From the NCBI GenBank assembly GCA_027922465.2, contig BQMF02000007.1:806001-870000 (forward strand): a stretch of DNA of 64,000 bases, in the 5' to 3' direction. Below the pieces are notes generated by a model. That model was not told the DNA's origin and ran no database searches. It was given only the letters and a program-made list of their open reading frames with translations. This document shows positions 53,878-62,038 of this stretch, piece by piece (positions within the stretch are counted from its first letter, which is position 1; the number at the start of each line of letters is the position of its first letter). This DNA comes from Turritopsis dohrnii. Taxonomy: Eukaryota > Cnidaria > Hydrozoa > Anthoathecata > Oceaniidae. A program made the translations under genes and the position numbers.

Positions 53878-54438
53878 TTAGCGGATGTGCAAAACAACGG
53901 TTCTTCCTAGGTCTTCTTTAAGCATATTGCCATGCTGATCTGTGATTTTCAACGTGAGAGACTGAAATACACCATTTTTTAATTTTTTGTACTGAGGGTT
54001 TTTAGGCTCAACATGTGTGAAGTCACTATATTCAGCCATGTGATAGGTTAGTAAAATATCACTTAGCTTTCCATTCTCAAGATTTTGAGTGTTGTCGAGT
54101 TCAGGTAGATGCAAATTAATTTTGATTATTTTAGCGAGCTTATTTGTTTTGATTATTCGAGGGTCTTTGCTTAATGAGGTATGTTTTACATCACCCTTTA
54201 AAAAGGCACCTGCTAAAAAGGCATTCAATTCCCTGCTCGTGAATGTTCCTTGAGGTACCAACTTTTCAGCTTTCCCATCAGCAGACAGTTTCAGTGTTAG
54301 GTCTGTGGTTATTTCATACGTAACATTGTCTGCAAACATATCAACCAATGCAATTTCTTTTGAGCCATCCAAGTTTTGAATGGGGTAAGATAGATATATG
54401 GTCTTTTCTCCTTTTGCGATATTTACCGTGATATACAT
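53878..54438 (-). CDS. probable Polinton minor capsid (penton-type) protein
   Basis: 186 residues, beta-rich. The C-terminus 'SLTLKITDQHGNMLKEDLGR' + 'TVVLHIR' matches the closing strands of the single-jelly-roll minor capsid proteins of Polintons and virophages. Located 45 bp upstream of the major capsid start on the same strand. Divergent from the 386-codon gene with only 38 bp between start codons. Intact. Confidence 0.7.
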   Translation of the reverse strand: MYITVNIAKGEKTIYLSYPIQNLDGSKEIALVDMFADNVTYEITTDLTLKLSADGKAEKLVPQGTFTSRELNAFLAGAFLKGDVKHTSLSKDPRIIKTNKLAKIIKINLHLPELDNTQNLENGKLSDILLTYHMAEYSDFTHVEPKNPQYKKLKNGVFQSLTLKITDQHGNMLKEDLGRTVVLHIR

Positions 54439-54476
54439 TTCTTGTATTAGAGAATAGAGGATTATATTTTTAAATA
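54439..54476. promoter_or_regulatory. 38-bp bidirectional promoter region
   Basis: AT-rich gap between two divergent ATGs with TATATTTTTAAATA. The 'ggattatatttttaaata' segment is tandemly duplicated into the first codons of the plus-strand gene (54,479-54,499). Confidence 0.5.
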
Positions 54477-55637
54477 ATGGAGGATTATATTTTTAAATAT
54501 GCTCCCAATGCGCTTTATAAACCAAATGGAGGACAATACCTTCAGATATTGAATTCTAAAGATTTATACAAACAAACAATTATTGTCTCTGAAAATGGTT
54601 CTTTTCCTGCGAGCTTTCCCAATATTTTTACTAATTATGAAATGGATGAAAATGAACAACGCATGAAAATTTGGAAGGAACAACCATTTAAATTATGGCA
54701 AACCCAACTCAATTTTGTCACTTGGTGTGCTTCAAGTGCTTGTGGGGTCAGTTCTGAACACCTGAAAGAAGGTCGCTCTACTCCTATGATTAGAGCAGTA
54801 TATCGTTTTCACGTCTATTATCATATTAGACGAATCATTAAGCGTCTGCAGACACCTCTACCTTTTGAAGATAGTTTCAACCTATACGATAATCCTTATA
54901 ACAAAGAAGAGTTTTTAAAAATCTGTAGTGAATATGGTGTCGATTCTGATCCTAAAAAATACAAAGGGCAATATTTTTACAGCTCGTATCAAAAAAGACG
55001 TAAAGACTATCCAACGCCAGGTCTGAGTTATTTCACAGACGACTCCATGACACGATGGATTATAGAAAAATCTAAAGGCTTTACAAAAACAGGTCTTGTA
55101 AAAATTTCAGAGAGTGTTAGAGCATATGCTTATCTTGTTCTTAGTTCGCAAGCCTCAGCTCGTTCTTCTATTTTAGGTAATAATTCAAGCTCTTTGACAG
55201 CTCAAAGAGTTTTTATGAACAACTTTGAAGACATTGTTAACCGCAGAGTTGATATTCAAGATGACATTAAACGTTATCAAGATACTTTAAATTACGCTTC
55301 AAGCAAAGTTGATTATTCTGTTGGACAAGGTATTTACATGTTACCTAGTGACATGAATCTAAACATCAAGTCGGGAGTGTCTGGTTATAATAATAAAATT
55401 CTCATATCTAATGACAACTTGAGCCTCGGAAGAAATAAAATGATTAATGTTATGCAAGAGCATCATATTTCACCCAAAGTGACTAGCTCTCCAACACAAA
55501 CAAAAAATAAAAGTTCACAAAAGAAAGTTCAAACAAGAGTGAGTCAAACAGATTCACTCCCATCTCACGAAGAAGAGAAAATAGCTTTGGTTTTAGCGAT
55601 TACCACGATGTTTAGTATATGGTATGTATTTCGCTGA
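54477..55637 (+). CDS. Polinton protein ending inside the TIR, unknown
   Basis: 386 residues. Conserved-looking N-terminal domain (WQTQLNFVTWCASSACGVSS; AVYRFHVYYHIRRI), a middle helical region with 'SSQASARSSILGNNSSSLTA' and 'GQGIYMLPSDMNLNI', a Ser/Thr/Lys-rich linker and a C-terminal hydrophobic anchor (IALVLAITTMFSIWYV). The last 65 codons lie within the right TIR, so the left TIR carries an identical orphan copy (39,572-39,769, minus). I recognise the type from other cnidarian-like Polintons but know no function. Confidence 0.7.
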   Translation: MEDYIFKYAPNALYKPNGGQYLQILNSKDLYKQTIIVSENGSFPASFPNIFTNYEMDENEQRMKIWKEQPFKLWQTQLNFVTWCASSACGVSSEHLKEGRSTPMIRAVYRFHVYYHIRRIIKRLQTPLPFEDSFNLYDNPYNKEEFLKICSEYGVDSDPKKYKGQYFYSSYQKRRKDYPTPGLSYFTDDSMTRWIIEKSKGFTKTGLVKISESVRAYAYLVLSSQASARSSILGNNSSSLTAQRVFMNNFEDIVNRRVDIQDDIKRYQDTLNYASSKVDYSVGQGIYMLPSDMNLNIKSGVSGYNNKILISNDNLSLGRNKMINVMQEHHISPKVTSSPTQTKNKSSQKKVQTRVSQTDSLPSHEEEKIALVLAITTMFSIWYVFR

Positions 55638-56328
55638 TCAGCGCATGTAGTTTGCAATTATAGTCGGCATTGTGGATACATGCTAACACTTCTAAGCCCT
55701 GGCGTTTGTTGAATTTCGATCGAAATGACGGTAACCTGAATGTCTCTATGGACCAGAGAAACCTGACAGTGATAAATCACCCAGACACAATGCTAACCAT
55801 TCCGCGATATATTCAACACAACTGCGGGGAAGTGCGCACTCATGCAAGTTTTACAACCAGAACATGAGAGATCTACAACCGCCGAAGTATATATACTTCC
55901 TCTCAGACGAACTGCGTGGGGTTCGAACACACGACCTTGCTGTTACAAGTTAGCGTTCTTATCCACTAGACTACGCTGATCTGTATGTTATATGTATTGT
56001 TAGCTCATTTATGTTATAAAAATGAAACTACTACAAACTGCTTTTTACTACATTTTTATGAGATATTTAATTGTTTACATTTATGAGTAATTTGTGGTTA
56101 TAATAATAAAAAACTGCTTACGTGTTGTTATTTGAGAATTTTGTTATGTAATCAAAATAACAAAATGCTATGTAATCATAATAAAAGCTGAACACGTTTC
56201 ATAACTCGTATCGCGTTATGAAAACAAAGGTCTTAGATGATAATATTAGCTATAGTAGGGAAATTCCCGAAATCATATGATTATGAGGGACACAATTTCT
56301 GTCCTATAATCGGCACTTTCCTATCTCT
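55437..56328. repeat. Polinton right terminal inverted repeat
   Basis: 892 bp, the mate of the left repeat, ending in ATCGGCACTTTCCTATCTCT. Its inner 200 bp is coding (3' end of the 386-codon gene). Confidence 0.95.
55909..55981 (-). tRNA. tRNA-Thr-like sequence in right TIR
   Basis: 73 nt on the minus strand: perfect A-box TAGTCTAGTGG, TGT-containing anticodon region, T-arm with TTCGAAC. D-arm, anticodon stem and acceptor pair imperfectly. A Pol III-type internal promoter is intact, a mature tRNA is doubtful. Confidence 0.4.
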
Positions 56329-56333
56329 GTTTC
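56329..56333. repeat. target-site duplication GTTTC, right
   Basis: Directly abuts the CT terminus; matches 38,881-38,885. Confidence 0.8.
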
Positions 56334-56610
56334 TCACTCAACCTTTGACTATGCAATACCCTTGCCCGAAGAACAATGAAAGTTTTGTTGTCAACAGTAT
56401 GGTTAAATGATTGAATCTTCTGTATCCAACCAGACAAGAAACGATCATAAGATTCCAAACTCTTTTTTGAAATCTTGCATGCTATAGAATGGACTTTGTC
56501 CAAGAACTAAATAGTTGACCATGTCGATGTATGTAATAGGAGGGAAAGTATCCCTCGGGGTCCGTACTCCATTCTCGATCAGGGATTTGGTAGGGATCTT
56601 GACTGCGTCT
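56329..56610 (-). pseudogene. SWIM zinc-finger gene, 5' half (split by the Polinton)
   Basis: Minus-strand coding: 'LLDAVKIPTKSLIENGVRTP' / 'PPITYIDMVNYLVLGQSPFY' then, after a one-base frameshift in the A-run at ~56,462-56,468, 'SLESYDRFLSGWIQKIQSFN' and 'FIVLRARVLHSQRLSEK', ending at the Polinton border. This is the region just before the SWIM finger in the YqaJ/SWIM protein type. The frameshift shows the gene copy is also decayed, independent of the insertion. Confidence 0.7.
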
Positions 56611-56646
56611 AATAGAGGGGGGCGTTTATTTAGAAATCTCCTGAAA

Positions 56647-56672
56647 GGGGGGGGGGGGGGGGGGGGGGGGGG
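56647..56672 (+). repeat. 26-base G homopolymer
   Basis: Uninterrupted G26 within a GGGGCGTTTA-type repeat (56,605-56,735) whose outer end TACCGTAATGCATCGATT resembles 37,814-37,833. Potential G-quadruplex; length may be an assembly estimate. Confidence 0.9.
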
Positions 56673-56816
56673 CTATTCGAGGGGGCGTTTAAAAGAAGGG
56701 AGCGTTTAATCGATGCATTACGGTATATCAAATTTTTTAAGTATTTCAAATGTTTTGAGATGTAAGTGAATACGCATATTGTTGATAGCTTCATATAACT
56801 ACGGAATAAAGTGGAG

Positions 56817-57213
56817 ATGGGAAAACCAAGAAAACAAAACACACTTTTAAATACAGAGCGTTGCAAAAGATATCGTGAATCAAATAAAGAAAGCTGATAA
56901 TTTACGGAAAGAGTCTAAAAGATTAGCGAAGTCTAAAGATTACAACGCGTTGAAATCGGAAATGCCGGAAAATGCGCTTCTTTTGCATGTTGACTACGCA
57001 GAGAATTACAAGAACTTACAACAGGGAGAATGTCAGTCTGCTTATTTCGGACACACTTGTCAGTCTGCTCATTTCGGACACACTTCTTTTAGTATTTTTA
57101 CTGCTGCGGGCTATATCATAGTCAACAAAACAACGGAGAAAATCAGCATCGTCATCGTCTGCGAGGCTAAAGCCGGATTTCAACTTATACATTTCGATAC
57201 GCGTATCGTATGA
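56817..57213 (+). pseudogene. recurrent invertebrate gene family, middle part (frameshifted)
   Basis: ATG 56,817 starts a basic N-terminus 'NTERCKRYRESNKE', related to the gene at 24,590. A frameshift at ~56,890 leads to 'KKADNLRKESKRLAKS', then 'ALLLHVDYAENYKNLQQGEC' and 'QSAYFGHTSFSIFTAAGYI'. The H-V-D-x-A-E-N-Y ... Q-S-A-Y-F-G-H signature is common in uncharacterised marine-invertebrate proteins; an RNase-H-like transposase origin is my guess. A 27-bp tandem duplication (57,032-57,085) repeats the QSAYFGH segment, and a MITE at 57,171 ends the coding frame. Confidence 0.55.
57032..57085 (+). repeat. 27-bp tandem duplication
   Basis: 'tgtcagtctgcttatttcgg' + acacact and a second copy with one T/C change, in frame. 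Confidence 0.85.
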
Positions 57214-57496
57214 AAATTTAACATCTGATTGGCCAGATTGTTTGATCTTGATACGTTTCGGTACGATACGTCAAAAGTTAAAATGAATTCAACTTTTTCA
57301 ATAATACGCGTATCGAAACTTTTTTAAACAAAGGAATAATTATGAATAATTATAAATAATTATCTCGAGAACCAATCAATGAACTCAAAATGATACTTGC
57401 TGATACGCGTATCAAAATGCGTAGGTGGAAATCCGGCTGAATTGATATCTCAAAAATACGCGCGCGCGTGGAAATGATTTGAGTGGAAATCCAGCT
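57171..57496. mobile_element. 326-bp Harbinger-type MITE
   Basis: TIR AGCCGGATTTC... / ...GGAAATCCAGCT with TAA on both sides (57,168-57,170; 57,497-57,499). The palindrome GATACGCGTATC occurs near both ends (57,192 and 57,397). No ORF. Confidence 0.65.
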
Positions 57497-57513
57497 TAAA
57501 ATAAGAATAAAAG

Positions 57514-58036
57514 TGTCGGACGGACATATTGGGTTTTAGCATTTTTTAGGTCCACAACCGAATATATCAAGTTGGTTTTTCTATTGAAATATGATAAATA
57601 TTAACCTTAGGAATAAGTAGAGTACAAAAAAAAATCGAACTTCTGATCTCAAAATTTGATTGCAAAATGTCCATCCGACACTGTCCATCCGACACACTTT
57701 AATCAACAGTATATGAGAGCCAATACGGCGAAGAATTCCCAAGGTATGAAGATAAATTTCGGCTGAAAGTATCAGGACACTGTCTACGGAAAGAATGAAA
57801 TAAGGCTTTTTGAACTCCACAAAATTTAAAAAATTTAAAAAGTTGATTTCTCTCTTGTCCTTCCGACATGATAACTGTTTGGTTCAATATTTTTTGACTA
57901 TCATCCTTGTGGAAACTGTGTTTTGGAATTTTTTAAATTCTATTCTAGTATACTTTCGAAAAACGTTTGCTTGATATTGTATCATAAACGTGCTGTTTTT
58001 TATATGGCCCTGAAGTATCGATTTGTCTGTCCGACA
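57514..58036. repeat. cluster of TGTCGGACGGACA-type palindromes
   Basis: Copies at 57,514 (direct) and 57,668, 57,682, 57,856 and 58,024 (inverse), with one or two variable bases. They bracket noncoding DNA. Same motif family at 22.2 and 37.4 kb. Confidence 0.6.
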
Positions 58037-58039
58037 TAA

Positions 58040-59316
58040 AAAGTACTTTTGTAACAGACCCTTGTCTTTTTTCTTTTTATATTTTTGAAGCATCTTGCAT
58101 TGCCGGCATTCTTTCTGACAGTAGTGATCTGGATAGATTAGAATACAATTTGTAAGTTAATTTGAGCCCCCCAAAAAAGCAAAACTATTCCATTTGACTT
58201 TTGCACCCAACAATTCTTGCTTTTGTCTCCTGGTCTAACTTTCTTCCAAACATTCTTCTCATAATTGTATGAGTGATTTGTAATTATCAAGGATTCTTTT
58301 CATGCATTCAGCACAAACTGTCCAACTAGTTGTAGAAAGCGTTTGCAGCTATTTCAAGGTTTCGAAATCCTCCTTCTTCTCGATTTTGTTATTGATGTTT
58401 CCAAGTGAATTTTCTCCCCTTGTCCAAAACTTGACTGCAGATCATAGACAGAACGATAACTATTCTTTGTATCCGCCATGATACTTAGAATTTCGTTTTA
58501 GACGTAACTTAAGCCCCAGAACTCTTGAGGAGGTAAAAGAAGAAATTTATAGGAGGCGTGTCTCGTATCCTTAGTATAAGGTATTAGGGCGTCATTCAGT
58601 ATAACATCACTATGACCGTCATTCAGACCTTGACCACAAGTCAGAGGTTGATCACAAATATCATTACATTCTCTGACAGAAACTGTCGATAGTAGTGCTC
58701 CAGTGATTTTCATAGACAACTTCCTTCTTAAACATGCTATACGCTTCCTCCTTACATTTCCTTGGTTTTTTCTCTCACTAACATACAGTTGACGGTACAG
58801 GATTTAAACATTAGACTTAGCGGTGTAAACCTTGTGAAATGTGTCTGGGTAAGTGAGAAAGCTACGCAGAAACAAAACAATCGGATAAAATTTTCACTTC
58901 CAAAAAATTCCTCATTTTGGTCTAACGAAAATTTGATCTAGTTTTAAAATTTCTCTGCTGACGTCGAACATCTTTGCGTCTTTCTTGGTGCAAAGAAATC
59001 TACGTTTCCTTGACACAAGAAAGGTTCGTGGATGGCTGAACGAATAATCAATCACGAAGCAAAAGCAACGGAATTGTTATACAACTAATATACGACAGTC
59101 TGAATGACACCCTTGTATTCGTACTTCTCTCGACGCCATCTTTGTCTGTCCATAAAGAAAACGTGATCCCCATCTTCCGACAGCGGAGATATATATAACA
59201 CCAGCGAATTAAAACCCATCCGTTGGACAGCCAGGTGGAATTAAAAGTGAATATCGACAGGCTTAAATTCAAGAATATATCTTCAGTTTTGAAGGTGCAT
59301 AACTATTGGTGTAAAC
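58040..59316. other. no gene seen
   Basis: Short frames only on both strands; likely the upstream region of the gene that follows. Confidence 0.4.
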
Positions 59317-59324
59317 ATGGACTA

Positions 59325-59962
59325 TAAAAAGAGAAGGACTTACAACTAATACTAAAGCCTTTTCATTTCTATTATTAAAATCTATTCTGTCGGCATTTCT
59401 TTGATGTAATCCTCGCCTCGCATTTCACTGGATTTCGGTTCACATGGGCGGGTTTATACGACGCTTTAGGTTTAATCCGATGTGGAAAACCAACGAATTG
59501 AGAGCAAATACGATCTGCAGATGCATCAGCAATATTCTTGAGTATCACAAAACTTCTACTCAACCGTTTTTAAAATAGTGGATTGGAATTAAGATAAATT
59601 TCTCGGAGTTAGGAGGCATTTTGTGTATTATACTTATATCCAAAGATTTTGTACTTTGAATGATGCCTGGGTGATGCCTGAGAATATACAGAACGAAGTA
59701 TGCTTTTTCATTCAATTCTGAAAATTTCATGTTTGAGACTGTAAGAAGTCATGGGGAATCAGAGTTTAAAACCTGGCTTCAAAATAATCATAAAATCTTT
59801 AAATTCATTTCTGGTTGGTTGTTACGATCATGGAAGCCAATGGAAACATGTATTTTTAACAGCACTTGAGGGAGTTTCAAAACTGCTTTTGTCAAAATTT
59901 CAATAAACCCAGGCGAGGTTGTTTGAATAGATTAATAAAAGTTGTAAGTCCTTCTCTTTTTA
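59325..59962. mobile_element. 638-bp TA-flanked MITE in a coding exon
   Basis: TIR TAAAAAGAGAAGGACTTACA at 59,325; inverse ends at 59,962; TA at 59,323-59,324 and 59,963-59,964. ATGGAC on the left and CGTTCATGAG on the right are in one frame when the insert and one TA are disregarded, so it landed in the first codons of the 59.3-62.0 kb gene. Confidence 0.75.
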
Positions 59963-60849
59963 TACGTTCATGAGCTAATTGCTGATTGTATAAACGCAGC
60001 TGGCCAAGGAATTCAAGAATCTGTGGCCCTAAGGAATGTCGCGAAATCTATCAGCTTAGAAATACAAGAAAACAACAAGAATAATCCTAAACCTTGGCCC
60101 CCAACACCGCAGGATGTTATAGAGAAGAGCATTGATAAAGGAAATGCTAATCTTTATAATTTGATAGCTCTGATAGTTAGTCCAACTTCGACATTTGACA
60201 ATGATGGTATTGTAAAACTTTCAAATAGTAAAGCAAGTAAAGTAACAAAAATTTGTGGAGATATTGAGTCTTGGATTGGCCCGTGACTAGCAAGCCATAC
60301 TCTATTGCAGCTGAAGATGGTAAGGCACGCTCAAACAGTAAAAGTCTGTTTCGAAATTATTTGCAGCTGTTATGCGAAGTGAAACCTTCAAGTCTTCCGT
60401 CTCTCACAATTAAAGGTTCTGTGATCGATGCTATGCGAGTTGTACGTATGATCCCAATTAAAGATGCAAATCCACCAACATTTTTATCTTGGGCAAACAG
60501 TGTTTTTTCATATATTCATGCTCTTCCTGGAGAAGATCTGCATATTGTATTCGACAATTACGCCGCCGCCGATGATCCCGCGAAAGTTTTGTCAAAAGGT
60601 AGAACAGACAAGGGATAAAAGTTTGAACCAAGCTCAGCCAAAGTTGAACGAATGGCAAGGCTTCCTAACCAACGAGAAAAACAAACTGCAAATTTGCAAC
60701 TTACTGGCTGACTACTTCACTTCTGACGAAATTAACACGAACAAAACAGTTTATGTCACGAAAGGAAGGCATTGCTACGTTAAGCCACTATATAGAGACC
60801 GACAGAATGTGTGCGAATTATATTCTACTCACAAAGAAGCAGATCACAG
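59963..60849 (+). pseudogene. EADHR/DTDV-family gene, first part
   Basis: Coding continues from ATG 59,317 across the MITE: 'VHELIADCINAAGQGIQESV' ... 'KICGDIESWIG', then after a frameshift (~60,280) 'RVVRMIPIKDANPPTFLSWA' and 'DLHIVFDNYAAADDPAKVLS', and after another (~60,600) 'LNEWQGFLTNEKNKLQICNL' ending at 'LYSTHKEADHR'. A good donor, CACAG|GTATGC, follows at 60,850. The family recurs in cnidarian and fish genomes; its FDxY and EADxR blocks and downstream DTDV resemble acidic motifs of FEN1/PIN-like nucleases, a guess. Two frameshifts make this copy a likely pseudogene. Confidence 0.5.
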
Positions 60850-61208
60850 GTATGCTTCAAATTTATTTTTAGAAGGGCAAGGGTTCGTCTCCAAAATTAG
60901 TATCAACAATTGTTTGATTTTTACCTTGAGAGGAGTGTTTTTGTGCATAAGATGAATGTGTAAAGAAACTACTACCTAGATAAAAAATATTACAATTTCA
61001 TGTACATATTTTGTAGACGAGCCCTTAAGCATTCATTCACTTTTTTGTGTGGTTTTATAATGAAATTATAGGACTGTGTTATCAGACTTAAGTTCCTGGA
61101 AACTGTTTGCTATCATTTATCTACACCTGTACGCAATTTGGTGGAAGCTTTTTGAAACCTTAAGACGTTGTGAATATTTTGAGTATATATTTCCTGTTTT
61201 ACTAATAG
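60850..61208 (+). other. GT-AG intron, 359 bp
   Basis: Donor CAG|GTATGC, acceptor AATAG|G. Splicing joins 'EADH' to 'RLACHSILAAKLK' without a frame change, which supports the gene model. Confidence 0.6.
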
Positions 61209-62038
61209 GTTAGCTTGCCACAGTATATTGGCTGCTAAACTAAAAGAAGAGCCAGTGTGTGTGGTGGCTGATGATACAGATGTCTACATTCTGCTTCTTT
61301 ATGTTTCAATCAACTGTGACACAACTATTTATTTTCGACAAGGCACTACCTCTTCAAAAGTTGGGATTACCTATCACAATGTAACAGCCTTAAGTAATCA
61401 ATTAGGTGAACAAATTTGCAACATACTTCCAGCTTTTCCCGCTATGACCGGTTCTGACTTCACAAACCCGTTTTTCAGAAGGTCAAAGGTCAACAGCTTT
61501 AAAAAGTTGTCATCAAAACCAGAACATGCTGATTTGTTATTATCCATGAATACTGTACATGCAGATGTTGGAAAAATTACTGACTTTATCCTACATGTGG
61601 TTTACAACCGTCCACAAGGGGAGAAGACTCCAGGAGATAGTCGTTATGCAATGTTGTATGTTGGGAAAGGTGAGAAAAGGAAATTTGCGTCAACAAAGTC
61701 ATTATCGCCAGATCAGAAATCAATGACAATGAAAATAATGCGAGCAAATTTGATTTGTCATAGTTGGGTAAATTGTTTGGATTGTGAGTACCAGTCATTA
61801 GATCTTCTGATGTATGGTTGGATATACAGCGATGAAAGGTTACAGCCTGTGGTATGAGGGGTCATCTCTACCAGAGGAAGAAGAAATCGAACGTTATTTG
61901 AGAACAAAAAGTGAGATTTATATGAATGCAGAACAGAACCATAACAGTGAAAGCGACGAAAGCGACGAAAGTAGTGATGATGAAAATGGAACTGTTGTAT
62001 CTGATAGGGACAGTGATAGTGACAGTGATTTGGATTGA
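61209..62038 (+). pseudogene. EADHR/DTDV-family gene, second part
   Basis: 'PVCVVADDTDVYILLLYVSI' (acidic DDTD), 'ALSNQLGEQICNILPAFPAM' + TGSDFTNPFF, 'VNCLDCEYQSLDLLMYGWIY', then a frameshift at ~61,848 into 'WYEGSSLPEEEEIERYLR' and an acidic Ser/Asp tail ending at 62,038. The TGxD...F and final 'W.EG..LP' blocks are standard for this family. Three frameshifts across the gene argue for decay; the long open frame of 210 codons suggests it is not very old. Confidence 0.55.

Larger units (their letters stand above)
38886..56328. mobile_element. Maverick/Polinton element
   Basis: 17,443 bp with terminal AG...CT, ~890-bp inverted repeats and GTTTC on both sides. It encodes DNA polymerase B, DD35E integrase, packaging ATPase and capsid proteins, the defining set of Polintons, which are virus-like self-synthesising transposons. 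Target duplication is 5 bp rather than the usual 6. Defects: in-frame stops in polymerase and integrase, missing polymerase motif C, insertion in the capsid gene, no protease recognised. Excluding the 1.73-kb capsid insertion the element is ~15.7 kb, normal for the group. Confidence 0.95.

Noticed and set aside
55670..55867. 65-codon ORF in the right TIR (and its mirror at 39,342-39,539)
   Set aside because: Lies downstream of the 386-codon gene's stop, contains no domain, and is mirrored only because it is in the TIR.
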